This document shows, in pieces, positions 47,935 through 56,007 of a DNA stretch of 64,000 nt (its first letter is position 1; every line of letters starts with the position of its first letter). Both the position numbers and the translations under genes were made by a program. The stretch is from Microbacterium jejuense (lineage in GTDB: Bacteria > Actinomycetota > Actinomycetes > Actinomycetales > Microbacteriaceae). The stretch spans positions 310,001 through 374,000 of the forward strand of contig NZ_JAEUAW010000001.1 of the NCBI RefSeq assembly GCF_019511665.1. Reading direction: 5' to 3'. Below the pieces are notes generated by a model that was not told where the DNA came from, searched no databases, and worked only from the letters and a program-made list of their open reading frames with translations.

Positions 47935-48983
47935 CGGCCACCGCCTTGCCCGCCGCCCGCCGGGTGGCGGGGCGACCGGCCGTGCGCACCGTCGTGCGCG
48001 TGGCCGCGGGCCTCGCCGTCGTCGCCGCGACGGCCCTCATCGTCGGGGTCGGCCCCTTCCTCCACGGGGTCACGGCGATCACGCCGGCCGCCGTCATCGC
48101 GGCGATCGGCCTCATCGCCGTGTCCACCGCCGCGGCCGCCTGGCGCTGGCGGGTCGTCGCCACCGGCTTCGGCATGCCGCTGCCGTGGCACGAGGCGTTC
48201 GGCGCGTACTACCGCTCGCAGTTCCTCAATGCCGTGCTGCCCGGCGGTGTCGTGGGCGACGTGCATCGCGCGTACGCGCACGGCCGCCCGCACGAACGGG
48301 TCGGCGGGGCCGCGCGTGCCGTCGCCGCCGAGCGCGTGTTCGGGCAGGTCGTGCAGTTCACCCTGACGGTCGCTGTGCTGCTGCCCCTCGCGGCGCACCA
48401 GTCCGCGTGGGGAGCGGCCTTCGCGCCGGTCGCGTGGGGCGCGGGCGGGCTCGCCGCCCTGGCGGCGCTGGGCGTGGGCGTCGCCGCGGTGCTGCCGCGG
48501 CCGCGCCGTGCGCTGCGACGTGAGTTCGGGATGCTGCGGCCCCTGCTCGTGCGTCCCGCAGCCGTCACGGCGATCGTGCTGTCGTCGACAGTTGTCGTCG
48601 CCGCGCACGTGGCCCTGTTCGTCGTGGCCGCGCTCGCCACCGGCGTGGACGCCGACCCCGGCGGACTCCTGGCGGCCGGGCTCGTCGTGCTGGCGGCATC
48701 CGCTCTGCCGATCAATGTCGGCGGATGGGGTCCGCGCGAGGCGGCCGCCGGCGCCGCGTTCGCCCTCGCGGGGTTCGGCGGCGCAGCCGGCGTCGCCACC
48801 TCGACCGCCTTCGGCGTGCTCGCGCTGCTGGCGGTGGCGCCGGGAGCGCTGGTGCTGCTCGTGGGCCGTTCGCGCGACACCAGCCCAGCGCTGACTTGGC
48901 GTAGATGTACGCGACACGCGAGCGTGTCGCGTACATCTACGCCAAGTCATCCCTCGGAGGGGGGTGCTGGGGCGGGTGGATAG
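47922..48983 (+). CDS. Lysylphosphatidylglycerol-synthase-like membrane protein (UPF0104, flippase-like)
   Basis: 353 residues with about eight membrane segments. The family blocks are GAYYRSQFLNAVLPGGVVGD then VHRAYAHGR, and ALPINVGGWGPREAAAGAAF. This is the AglD/LPG-synthase N-terminal membrane domain without the catalytic aminoacyl part; such proteins are suspected lipid or polyprenyl-phosphate flippases. The last ~30 residues are encoded by a 28-bp perfect inverted repeat and what follows it, so the native end is probably near VLLVGRSRD. It overlaps the next gene's start. Confidence 0.82.
   Translation: MAALTATALPAARRVAGRPAVRTVVRVAAGLAVVAATALIVGVGPFLHGVTAITPAAVIAAIGLIAVSTAAAAWRWRVVATGFGMPLPWHEAFGAYYRSQFLNAVLPGGVVGDVHRAYAHGRPHERVGGAARAVAAERVFGQVVQFTLTVAVLLPLAAHQSAWGAAFAPVAWGAGGLAALAALGVGVAAVLPRPRRALRREFGMLRPLLVRPAAVTAIVLSSTVVVAAHVALFVVAALATGVDADPGGLLAAGLVVLAASALPINVGGWGPREAAAGAAFALAGFGGAAGVATSTAFGVLALLAVAPGALVLLVGRSRDTSPALTWRRCTRHASVSRTSTPSHPSEGGAGAGG
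48892..48949. repeat. Perfect 28-bp inverted repeat in the 3' end of the flippase-like gene
   Basis: Arms 48892-48919 and 48922-48949 are exact reverse complements with only GA between them. The left arm begins TGACTTGGCGTAGATGTACG. As RNA it would form one of the most stable hairpins of the window, between two genes of one operon. Its sequence does not belong to the GGATGCC terminator family. Confidence 0.85.
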
Positions 48984-49722
48984 ACGGCCTTACGTCACCC
49001 TCAGCTGTGCGATGTCGATCGACGGCTACCTCGACAGCGCCGCGCCGCAGCGCCTCGCGATGTCGAACGCCGCCGACCTCGATCGCGTCGACGACGTGCG
49101 CGCACACAGCGACGCCATCATGGTCGGCGCGTCGACGGTTCGTCGCGACGACCCGCGACTGCTGGTGCGCGACACCGCGCGGCGGGCCCGGCGCGTCTCG
49201 CTCGGGCGGGCCGAGTCGCCCGCGAAGGTCACGGTCACCGCATCGGGCGACCTGTCCGCCGACGCCGCGTTCTTCACGACCGGAGAGTCCGCGCGCCTCG
49301 TGTACTGCCCCGCCGATCGTGCGCCGGCGCTGCGCGCTCGGCTCGGCGGGCTGGCCACGGTGGTGGGACTCGGCACCGGCGATTGCGTCACGATGGCCGA
49401 GCTGCTGGACGACCTCGGCGAGCAGCGGGGCATCCGGCGGCTCATGGTCGAGGGCGGCGGGCGCGTGCTGACGCAGTTCCTCGAGGCCGATCTCGTCGAC
49501 GAGCTGCATCTCGTGGTCGCGCCGTTCTTCGTCGGCGAGGCCGACGCCCCCCGCGCCGTCGGCCCCGGCCGCTTCCCGTGGACCCCGTCGCGGCGCGCGC
49601 ATCTGTTCGACACCCGGCAGATCGGCGATGTCGTGCTGCTGCGCTACGCCCTCTCGGGCCGCTGCGACCTCGGCCGGGATGCCGCCGGCGCGACCTCGCC
49701 GGAGGACGCACCGGGACCGTGA
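48976..49722 (+). CDS. RibD_C-type pyrimidine/pterin reductase
   Basis: 248 residues from GTG 48976 (GTG 48964, three bases after GGAGG, is the alternative). RibD reductase / DHFR-like fold: YVTLSCAMSIDGYLD at the start, DAIMVGASTVRRDDPRLLVR near 45, and RLMVEGGGRVLTQFLEADLV then DELHLVVAPFFVG near the end. NADPH-dependent reduction of an aminouracil or related ring is the family reaction. It is not with riboflavin genes, so it probably serves the cluster's product. Confidence 0.85.
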   Translation: MDRRPYVTLSCAMSIDGYLDSAAPQRLAMSNAADLDRVDDVRAHSDAIMVGASTVRRDDPRLLVRDTARRARRVSLGRAESPAKVTVTASGDLSADAAFFTTGESARLVYCPADRAPALRARLGGLATVVGLGTGDCVTMAELLDDLGEQRGIRRLMVEGGGRVLTQFLEADLVDELHLVVAPFFVGEADAPRAVGPGRFPWTPSRRAHLFDTRQIGDVVLLRYALSGRCDLGRDAAGATSPEDAPGP

Positions 49723-51410
49723 GCACGTCCGCACCCCGAGAACCCGGACACCGCGGCCGCCGCGTCGCCACGGCTCTCGCGATCGCGCTTCTGGTGGCCC
49801 TGCCGGCGCTGCCGGGCCTCGTCGTGTCAGACGCCACGCCGCTGCTGCGCATCCCCGTCGAATCGCTCGTCGTCGTGCTGCTGCTGGCGATCGTGCCGTG
49901 GCGGATGCCGCGCCTGGTGCTCGCTGCGGCGTTCGGCCTGTTCGTCACGCTGGCCCTCGTGCTCGCGGGCATCGATCGCGGCTACGAGGCCGCGCTCGGC
50001 ATCCACTTCGTCCCTCTGGACTGGCCGCAGCTCGCCGACGCGTACGGCGTCGTGTCGGATGCGGTCGGGGAACCGCTCGCGAACCTGCTGGTCGCGGCGA
50101 TCGTGCTCCCGGTCGCCGCATGCGCCGCCGGCCTCGCGTGGGCATCCCTGCGCGTGGCGAGGATCGTCCGAGGCTCCGCCGACGGCCGCGCGGTGCTTGC
50201 CGGCACCGTCGCGGTATGGGTGGCGGCTGCCGTCGTGGCGCCACCGCTGCGGACGACCGACCCGGTCGCGGCCGCGGCATCCGTCAGCTCGGTCGGAACG
50301 GCCGTCGCGCGGACGGTGACCGCGCTGCAGCAGCAGGAGGCCGTCGCCCGCGACATCGCCGACGACGCGTTCGCCGACGTGCCGGCCGGCCGCCTGCTCG
50401 ACTCGCTGCGCGGCAAGGATGTCGTGGTCGTCTTCGTCGAGAGCTACGGCCGCGTCGCCCTCGAGGGCGACGGCATTGCAGACGGCGTGGGCCGGGTGCT
50501 CGACGACGGGGCAGCGGCGCTCGCCGCCGAGGGCTATGCGGCGCGCAGCGCGTGGCTCACCTCGCCCACGTTCGGCGGACGCAGCTGGCTCGCGCACGCC
50601 ACGCTGCAGTCGGGTGTGTGGGTCGACACGCAGACCGCGTACGAACAGGTGGTGGCGAGCGACCGCCTCACGCTCACCCGCGCCTTCGCCGACGCGGGCT
50701 GGCACACCGTCGCCGACGTCCCGTCGAACACGCGCGTGTGGGACGAGGGCAGGTCGTTCTACGGCTACGACGCGCAGCTCGGTGCGAACGACGTCGGGTA
50801 CCGGGGCCCGCGGTTCGGCTACGCACGCGTCCCCGATCAGTACACGCTGAAGCACTTCGCCGACACGCAGCTCTCCGGCGTCCACGGCCCGGTCATGGCC
50901 GAGATCGACCTCGTCTCGTCGCACACGCCGTGGGCGCCGCTGCCGCAGCTCGTGCCGTGGGACGAGGTCGGCGACGGCTCGGTGTACGACGCGCAGCCGG
51001 CGCAGAGCCAGGATGCGAGCACTGTGTGGCAGAACCCGCGCACCGTCCAGCGGTACTACGGCCTGTCGGTCGAGTACTCGCTCGGCGCGCTCGTGTCGTT
51101 CCTGCAGAACGTCGACGACCCCGATCTCGTCGTGCTGGTGCTCGGCGACCACCAACCGGCATCGATCGTGAGCGGGCAGGTCCCCACGGCCTCTGCACTC
51201 GCCGATGACGCGTCGAGCGGAGCCTCGGGCCGCGTGGGCGCAACCTCGCACGACGTCCCCGCGACGGTCATCTCCCGCGATCCGGCGGTGTTCGCCGCGA
51301 TCGCCGACTGGGGCTGGCAGGACGGTCTGCGGCCTGGCGAGGAGGCTCCGGTGTGGCGGATGGACGAGCTGCGCGACCGGTTCTTCGCCGCCTTCGCCGC
51401 GGAGCGCTGA
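49719..51410 (+). CDS. Membrane sulfatase-fold phosphotransferase (LtaS/EptA-like)
   Basis: 563 residues, GTG start in a GTGA overlap. About five membrane segments in the first 190 residues, then an extracytoplasmic sulfatase-fold domain: VVVVFVESYGR near residue 238, nucleophile Thr284 in SPTFGGRSWLAH, EIDLVSSHTPWAP and VLVLGDHQP for metal binding. LtaS/EptA relatives move phosphoglycerol or phosphoethanolamine from phospholipid to an acceptor outside the membrane. Last gene of the cluster operon. Confidence 0.82.
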   Translation: MSTSAPREPGHRGRRVATALAIALLVALPALPGLVVSDATPLLRIPVESLVVVLLLAIVPWRMPRLVLAAAFGLFVTLALVLAGIDRGYEAALGIHFVPLDWPQLADAYGVVSDAVGEPLANLLVAAIVLPVAACAAGLAWASLRVARIVRGSADGRAVLAGTVAVWVAAAVVAPPLRTTDPVAAAASVSSVGTAVARTVTALQQQEAVARDIADDAFADVPAGRLLDSLRGKDVVVVFVESYGRVALEGDGIADGVGRVLDDGAAALAAEGYAARSAWLTSPTFGGRSWLAHATLQSGVWVDTQTAYEQVVASDRLTLTRAFADAGWHTVADVPSNTRVWDEGRSFYGYDAQLGANDVGYRGPRFGYARVPDQYTLKHFADTQLSGVHGPVMAEIDLVSSHTPWAPLPQLVPWDEVGDGSVYDAQPAQSQDASTVWQNPRTVQRYYGLSVEYSLGALVSFLQNVDDPDLVVLVLGDHQPASIVSGQVPTASALADDASSGASGRVGATSHDVPATVISRDPAVFAAIADWGWQDGLRPGEEAPVWRMDELRDRFFAAFAAER

Positions 51411-51427
51411 ACCGGCGCCGCGGCTGG

Positions 51428-51433
51428 CAGGAT
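51428..51433 (+). promoter_or_regulatory. -10-like element CAGGAT of the GNAT gene
   Basis: CAGGAT ends six bases before the ATG at 51440, the leaderless spacing seen elsewhere. Confidence 0.35.
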
Positions 51434-51439
51434 GTCGGG

Positions 51440-51934
51440 ATGACGTTCACCCTCCGCGCGCCCGTTCCCGCCGACGCCGAGGAGCTCGCGGCGCTGCACG
51501 TGTCGACGTGGCAGGAGACGTACACCGAGCTGCTGCCGGACGGCTACTTCGATGACGCGTTCCTCGACGGCCGGCGCCGCATGTGGACCCGCATGCTCGA
51601 AGAGCCGCGCGACGACCTCATCGTCCGGGTCGCCGAGGAGGACGGCCGCATCATCGGGTTCGCGGTCTCGGGGCGGCCCATCGGCCCGCATGCCGACGAG
51701 GCGCCGCGCGATCGTCACCTGTGGTCGTTGTATGTTGCTGCCGCACACCACGGCGGCGGAGCCGGGCAGGCGCTGATCGACGCGGTGCTCGGCGACGGGC
51801 CCGCCATGCTGTGGGTCGCGAAGGAGAACCCGCGGGCGATCGCGTTCTACCGCCGCAACGGGTTCGAGTTCGACGGGCTCGAGGTGATCGACGAGGGGGC
51901 GCCCTCGATCACCGACGCGCGCATGGTGCGCTGA
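51440..51934 (+). CDS. GNAT N-acetyltransferase
   Basis: 164 residues. Motif A LWSLYVAAAHHGGGAGQALI near residue 95, motif B NPRAIAFYRRNGFEFDG near 132, and the N-terminal ELAALHVSTWQETYTELLPD typical of RimI-like acetyltransferases. Substrate unknown. It follows the cluster by 29 bases and is convergent with the hydrolase fusion. Confidence 0.88.
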   Translation: MTFTLRAPVPADAEELAALHVSTWQETYTELLPDGYFDDAFLDGRRRMWTRMLEEPRDDLIVRVAEEDGRIIGFAVSGRPIGPHADEAPRDRHLWSLYVAAAHHGGGAGQALIDAVLGDGPAMLWVAKENPRAIAFYRRNGFEFDGLEVIDEGAPSITDARMVR

Positions 51935-51967
51935 CGCGACGCTGCTGACGCCCCGCGTCGCTCTTCG

Positions 51968-53350
51968 TCACCCCACCTCGTCGGTGTCGTCCGTCCACGC
52001 GGCGAGGTCGACGCCGTGGTTGTCGGGTGACGCGAGAGTCCACCACTCCGGCACGTGCGCGTCGTCGGCCAGCCGCCCGCCGGCCTCCAGCGCCGCCGCG
52101 ACGTAGGCCTCGACGCGGTCGCGTGGCACCGACACGTCGATGTGCGTGCGTCCGCGGCCGGCCTTCGGCGGGTCCATCGTCTGGAACCAGAGGTGCGGGC
52201 TGCGCCGCAGCGGATCGACGGCGTCGTCGGCGCCGAGGGGCTCGTACCCCAGAGCGGCGGTCCAGAACGGCCGCACGTGCGCGTCGGGACTCTGCACGAC
52301 CGCGATGCCGAGCACGCGCAGCACCGAGGGATCGGGGACGAGCTCCAGGCGGCGCGCGGCGGCCGAGACCGCCGCGGCCAGCTCGACGTCGGCGGCGCTC
52401 ACCGAGCCGCTGCGGTGACTGAACGTCCTGACGAAGACCCCCTCGGGGCGCAGGTCGATGTCGGGGAAGTGTCCCTGCTCTTCGGCGATCGCCACGACCT
52501 CGGCCACCAGGCGAGCGCCGTCGCCGAGCGACTCGGTGCGGAAGAAGGCGTGCGCTCCGCCGTACAGCACGCGCCAGTCCTCGACGCCGTCGGCGGCGTG
52601 GAACGCGCGGGAGCTGATGAACTCGATCTCGGGCTCGATCGTGCCGTCGCCGATCGGCGGCTGCGCGAGGATGATGCGAACCAGCTGCTGCGGCCGCGTG
52701 AGCATCGGCCAGTGGCCGGTGGGCAGGTCGACGTACGTCACGTCGCGGAACCGTGTGAACTCCTGCACGGGCTCTTCGCCGGCATCGATCCAGCCCTTGA
52801 GATCGGCCGTCGAGTACTCGGTCGAGACCGCCGTGACCGGGATGTCGTAGCGCCGCTCGTCGTGGAGCTGCTGGATGCCGGTCACGACGCCCGCCGGCGA
52901 CGGCACCGCGAATGCCGCGAACGCCCCCTTGCCGCCCTCGCCCAGGTCGCGAAGGTCGGCCTCGTCGAACTCGCCCCAGTCGGGCAGCGGAAGCTCGCCG
53001 CCCTCGGGCTCGAACCCGCGCAGCAGGGGAGTGCCGTGCGCGGCCGGGAACCCGCCCACGAGGATCAGACGCGCGACCCGGTCGGGCCGGGCGTCGGCGG
53101 CGGCATAGACGATGCCCGCGCTCGCCGAGTGACCGACGAGCACGACCTGCTCGCCCGGCGCGGCATCGATCGCCTCGACGACGGCTGCGACATGGTCGGC
53201 CAGCGAGATGGTCGAGCGGTCGGCATCCACCGATCCCATGCCCGGCAGCGTGACGGGAACCGGTCTGTGCCCGGCTTCTTCCAGCGCGGGGGCGACCTCG
53301 TACCAGGCCCACCCGCCCATCCACAGACCTGCGACCAGGATGATGTCCAT
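51968..53350 (-). CDS. Alpha/beta hydrolase - pterin-carbinolamine dehydratase - VOC triple fusion
   Basis: 460 residues in one frame from the ATG at 53350 (GGAGGA upstream). Residues 1-232: alpha/beta hydrolase with nucleophile elbow VLVGHSASAG and late His in PTGHWPMLTRP. Residues about 250-330: a PCD/DCoH-like domain, GVEDWRVLYGGAHAFFRTES then EEQGHFPDIDLRPEGVFVRT; the usual HHPD is HFPD. Residues about 345-460: a VOC/glyoxalase-like domain, VRPFWTAALGYEPLGADDAV and RTHIDVSVPRDRVEAYVAAA. No start codon lies at the junction (IGDGTIEPEIEFISSRAFHA), so the fusion looks genuine. Confidence 0.8.
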   Translation of the reverse strand: MDIILVAGLWMGGWAWYEVAPALEEAGHRPVPVTLPGMGSVDADRSTISLADHVAAVVEAIDAAPGEQVVLVGHSASAGIVYAAADARPDRVARLILVGGFPAAHGTPLLRGFEPEGGELPLPDWGEFDEADLRDLGEGGKGAFAAFAVPSPAGVVTGIQQLHDERRYDIPVTAVSTEYSTADLKGWIDAGEEPVQEFTRFRDVTYVDLPTGHWPMLTRPQQLVRIILAQPPIGDGTIEPEIEFISSRAFHAADGVEDWRVLYGGAHAFFRTESLGDGARLVAEVVAIAEEQGHFPDIDLRPEGVFVRTFSHRSGSVSAADVELAAAVSAAARRLELVPDPSVLRVLGIAVVQSPDAHVRPFWTAALGYEPLGADDAVDPLRRSPHLWFQTMDPPKAGRGRTHIDVSVPRDRVEAYVAAALEAGGRLADDAHVPEWWTLASPDNHGVDLAAWTDDTDEVG

Positions 53351-53460
53351 TTCGGCTCCTCCGGCGAATCGGGGACAGCGCCAGTGTGGCCCAGGGTGCC
53401 GACATCCGGAACCGATTCGCCCGGGCGGGAATACCGAACGAGTCGTCCGCATTGCTCTTG

Positions 53461-53477
53461 ATACCCCTAGGGGGTAT
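53461..53477 (+). promoter_or_regulatory. CsoR-type copper operator
   Basis: ATACCCCTAGGGGGTAT is the classic palindromic CsoR box, 33 bases before the copB GTG. Cu(I) binding to CsoR would release it and induce the ATPase. No csoR gene is in the window. Confidence 0.85.
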
Positions 53478-53509
53478 AACGGAATCATCCCTTCGATGAG
53501 GAGAACCTC

Positions 53510-55921
53510 GTGACCGACCCGCACCTCGACCATCACGACCACGGCGCCGCTCCGGCGCCGCAGCCGGGCGACGCCGCTCACGATCATGCCGGGCACGACC
53601 ACTCGTCGCACGCCCACCATGGCGGAGGGGATGCCGCCACCGCCGCGCACGCGACGAGCGCCGCCCACGCCGACCACGGCCACGCGCCGCACGACCACGC
53701 CGCCATGACGATGGCGGGCCACGGCGCCCATGCCGGTCACGGCGCCCACGCAGGCCACGACGCCCACGCAGGCCACGACGCCCACGCGGGTCACGGCGCC
53801 CACGCAAGCCACGACGCCCACGCAGGCCACGACGCCCACGCAGGCCACGACGCCCACGCCGGCCACGACGCCCACGCCGGCCACGGCGCGCACGCGGGTC
53901 ACGGCGGTCACGCCGGTCACGGCGGTCACGCCGGTCACGGCGCCGACCATGTCGCCCGGTTCCGCCGGCTGTTCTGGATCAACCTGATCCTCGCCGTGCC
54001 GGTCGTCGCGTTCTCGGGCATGTTCGCGATGGTCCTCGGCTACTCGCTGCCCGATGCGCCGTGGGTGCGCTGGGTCTCGCCGGTGATCGGCACCGTCATG
54101 TACCTGTGGGGCGGCTGGCCGTTCCTCACCGGCGCCGTGTCGGAGCTCCGCGCCCGCAAGCCCGGCATGATGCTGCTGATCGGACTGGCCATCACCGTGG
54201 CGTTCTTCGCATCGTGGGGAGCGAGCCTCGGTCGGCTGCACCACGAGCTCGAGTTCTGGTGGGAGCTCGCGCTCCTCATCGTGATCATGCTGCTGGGCCA
54301 CTGGATCGAGATGCGCTCGCTCGCCCAGACGACGTCCGCCCTGGACTCGCTGGCCGCGCTGCTGCCCGACGAGGCCGAGCGGGTGACGGGATCCGGCGTC
54401 GAGACCGTGAGCCCGGCCGACCTGCGCGTCGGCGATGTCGTGGTGGTCCGCCCCGGAGGCAGCGTTCCCGCCGACGGCCGCATCGTCGACGGCGGCGCCG
54501 ACATGGACGAGTCCATGGTGACCGGCGAGTCCCGCACCGTCGCGCGTACCGTCGGCGACCACGTGACGGCGGGAACCGTCGCCACGGACTCCGGACTGCG
54601 CGTCGAGGTCACCGCGACCGGCGACGACACGACGCTCGCCGGCATCCGCCGACTCGTCGCCGACGCGCAGAACTCGACGTCGCGCGCGCAGCGTCTGGCC
54701 GACCGTGCCGCGGGCTGGCTGTTCTGGTTCGCGCTCGGCGCGGCAGCGATCACCGCCGTCGTCTGGAGCGCGATCGGGATGCCGGACGAAGCGGTCATCC
54801 GGACCATCACGGTGCTCGTGATCGCGTGCCCCCACGCTCTGGGCCTCGCGATCCCGCTCGTCGTGTCGATCGCCACCGAGCGCGCGGCCCGTGGGGGCGT
54901 CCTCGTGAAGGACCGCCTCGCGCTGGAGAGCATGCGCACGATCGGCGCCGTCCTGTTCGACAAGACCGGCACGCTCACCAAGGGCGAGCCGACCGTCGTC
55001 GACATCGCGGCGACCGCCGACATCGACGCCGACGCCGTGCTCGCGCTCGCCGCATCCGCCGAGGCCGACAGCGAGCACCCGCTCGCCCGCGCCATCGTGC
55101 GGGCGGCCGAGGAGCGCGGCCTCGCGATCGCGCCTGTGACCGGCTTCCAGTCCTCGCCGGCGGTCGGCGTCACCGCGACCGTGGCCGGCGCAACGGTGCG
55201 GGTGGGCGGACCGCGCCTGCTCGACGAGGTCGGCGGCTCCGATATCGCGGCCGCCGAGGTCTGGCGTGAGCAGGGGTCGATCGTGCTGCACGTGGTGCGC
55301 GACGGCGAGGTGGTCGGCGGGCTCGCGCTGGCCGACGAGATCCGTCCCGAGTCCCGTGAGGCGGTCGAGGCGCTCCACACGCTCGGCATCGAGGTCGTCA
55401 TGATCACGGGGGATGCCGAGCCCGTCGCCCGTTCGGTCGCCGAAGCCCTCGGCATCCGGCGCGTCTTCGCCGGCGTCCGCCCCGAAGACAAGGCCGCGAA
55501 GGTCGCGGAGCTGCAGGCCGAGGGACTCAAGGTCGCGATGGTCGGCGACGGCGTGAACGACGCCCCGGCCCTCGCCCGCGCCGACGTCGGCATCGCGATC
55601 GGGGCCGGCACCGATGTCGCCATCGGATCGGCCGGTGTCATCCTCGCCTCCAGCGACCCGCGGTCGGTGCTGTCGGTGATCGAGCTGTCGCGCGCGAGCT
55701 ACCGCAAGATGACGCAGAACCTGTGGTGGGCCGCCGGCTACAACCTCATCTCGGTGCCCCTCGCGGCCGGCGTCCTCGCCCCCATCGGGTTCGTGCTGCC
55801 GATGTCGGTCGGCGCGATCCTCATGTCGCTGTCCACGGTGGTCGTCGCGCTCAACGCCCAGCTGCTGCGCCGCCTCGACCTTTCGCCTGAGGCGAGCGTG
55901 CGCGCGGTGCTCGACCGCTGA
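53510..55921 (+). CDS. copB: Copper-exporting P-type ATPase, CopB/P1B-3 type with His-rich N-terminus
   Basis: 803 residues, GTG with GAGGAGA upstream. Residues 1-150 are His-rich, including about 13 six-residue repeats of the AHAGHD/AHAGHG type. The P-type motifs follow in order: MVTGES, IACPHALGLAIPLV (CPH marks the P1B-3/CopB group), DKTGTLT, EHPLARA and MVGDGVNDAPAL. Eight membrane segments. It exports copper (possibly silver) using ATP; the His tail likely binds or senses the metal. The CsoR box upstream supports copper control. Confidence 0.93.
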   Translation: MTDPHLDHHDHGAAPAPQPGDAAHDHAGHDHSSHAHHGGGDAATAAHATSAAHADHGHAPHDHAAMTMAGHGAHAGHGAHAGHDAHAGHDAHAGHGAHASHDAHAGHDAHAGHDAHAGHDAHAGHGAHAGHGGHAGHGGHAGHGADHVARFRRLFWINLILAVPVVAFSGMFAMVLGYSLPDAPWVRWVSPVIGTVMYLWGGWPFLTGAVSELRARKPGMMLLIGLAITVAFFASWGASLGRLHHELEFWWELALLIVIMLLGHWIEMRSLAQTTSALDSLAALLPDEAERVTGSGVETVSPADLRVGDVVVVRPGGSVPADGRIVDGGADMDESMVTGESRTVARTVGDHVTAGTVATDSGLRVEVTATGDDTTLAGIRRLVADAQNSTSRAQRLADRAAGWLFWFALGAAAITAVVWSAIGMPDEAVIRTITVLVIACPHALGLAIPLVVSIATERAARGGVLVKDRLALESMRTIGAVLFDKTGTLTKGEPTVVDIAATADIDADAVLALAASAEADSEHPLARAIVRAAEERGLAIAPVTGFQSSPAVGVTATVAGATVRVGGPRLLDEVGGSDIAAAEVWREQGSIVLHVVRDGEVVGGLALADEIRPESREAVEALHTLGIEVVMITGDAEPVARSVAEALGIRRVFAGVRPEDKAAKVAELQAEGLKVAMVGDGVNDAPALARADVGIAIGAGTDVAIGSAGVILASSDPRSVLSVIELSRASYRKMTQNLWWAAGYNLISVPLAAGVLAPIGFVLPMSVGAILMSLSTVVVALNAQLLRRLDLSPEASVRAVLDR
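53717..53949 (+). repeat. 18-bp tandem repeat coding for the CopB His tail
   Basis: About 13 copies of an 18-base unit like GGCCACGACGCCCACGCA, in frame, with scattered silent and Gly/Asp changes. The near-identity at DNA level suggests recent expansion and a copy number that may vary between strains. Confidence 0.85.
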
Positions 55922-55930
55922 CGCTTCGGA

Positions 55931-55970
55931 CGAGTGGATGCCGGCGGCCGCGGCCGCCGGCATCCACTCG
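55931..55970 (+). terminator. Perfect 40-bp palindrome after copB
   Basis: 20-bp arms containing GGATGCCGGCGG, nine bases after the stop, followed by TCTCTT. Probable terminator. Confidence 0.75.
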
Positions 55971-55995
55971 TCTCTTCGCGGCGGCGCGCCGGAGA

Positions 55996-56001
55996 TAGGG
56001 T
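55996..56001 (+). promoter_or_regulatory. -10 element TAGGGT of the DUF2510 gene
   Basis: TAGGGT ends six bases before the ATG at 56008; predicted leaderless start. Confidence 0.5.
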
Positions 56002-56007
56002 TTGAGC

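Noticed and set aside
53717..53949. CRISPR or minisatellite outside a gene
   Set aside because: The 18-bp units keep the copB frame throughout and encode the His tail.
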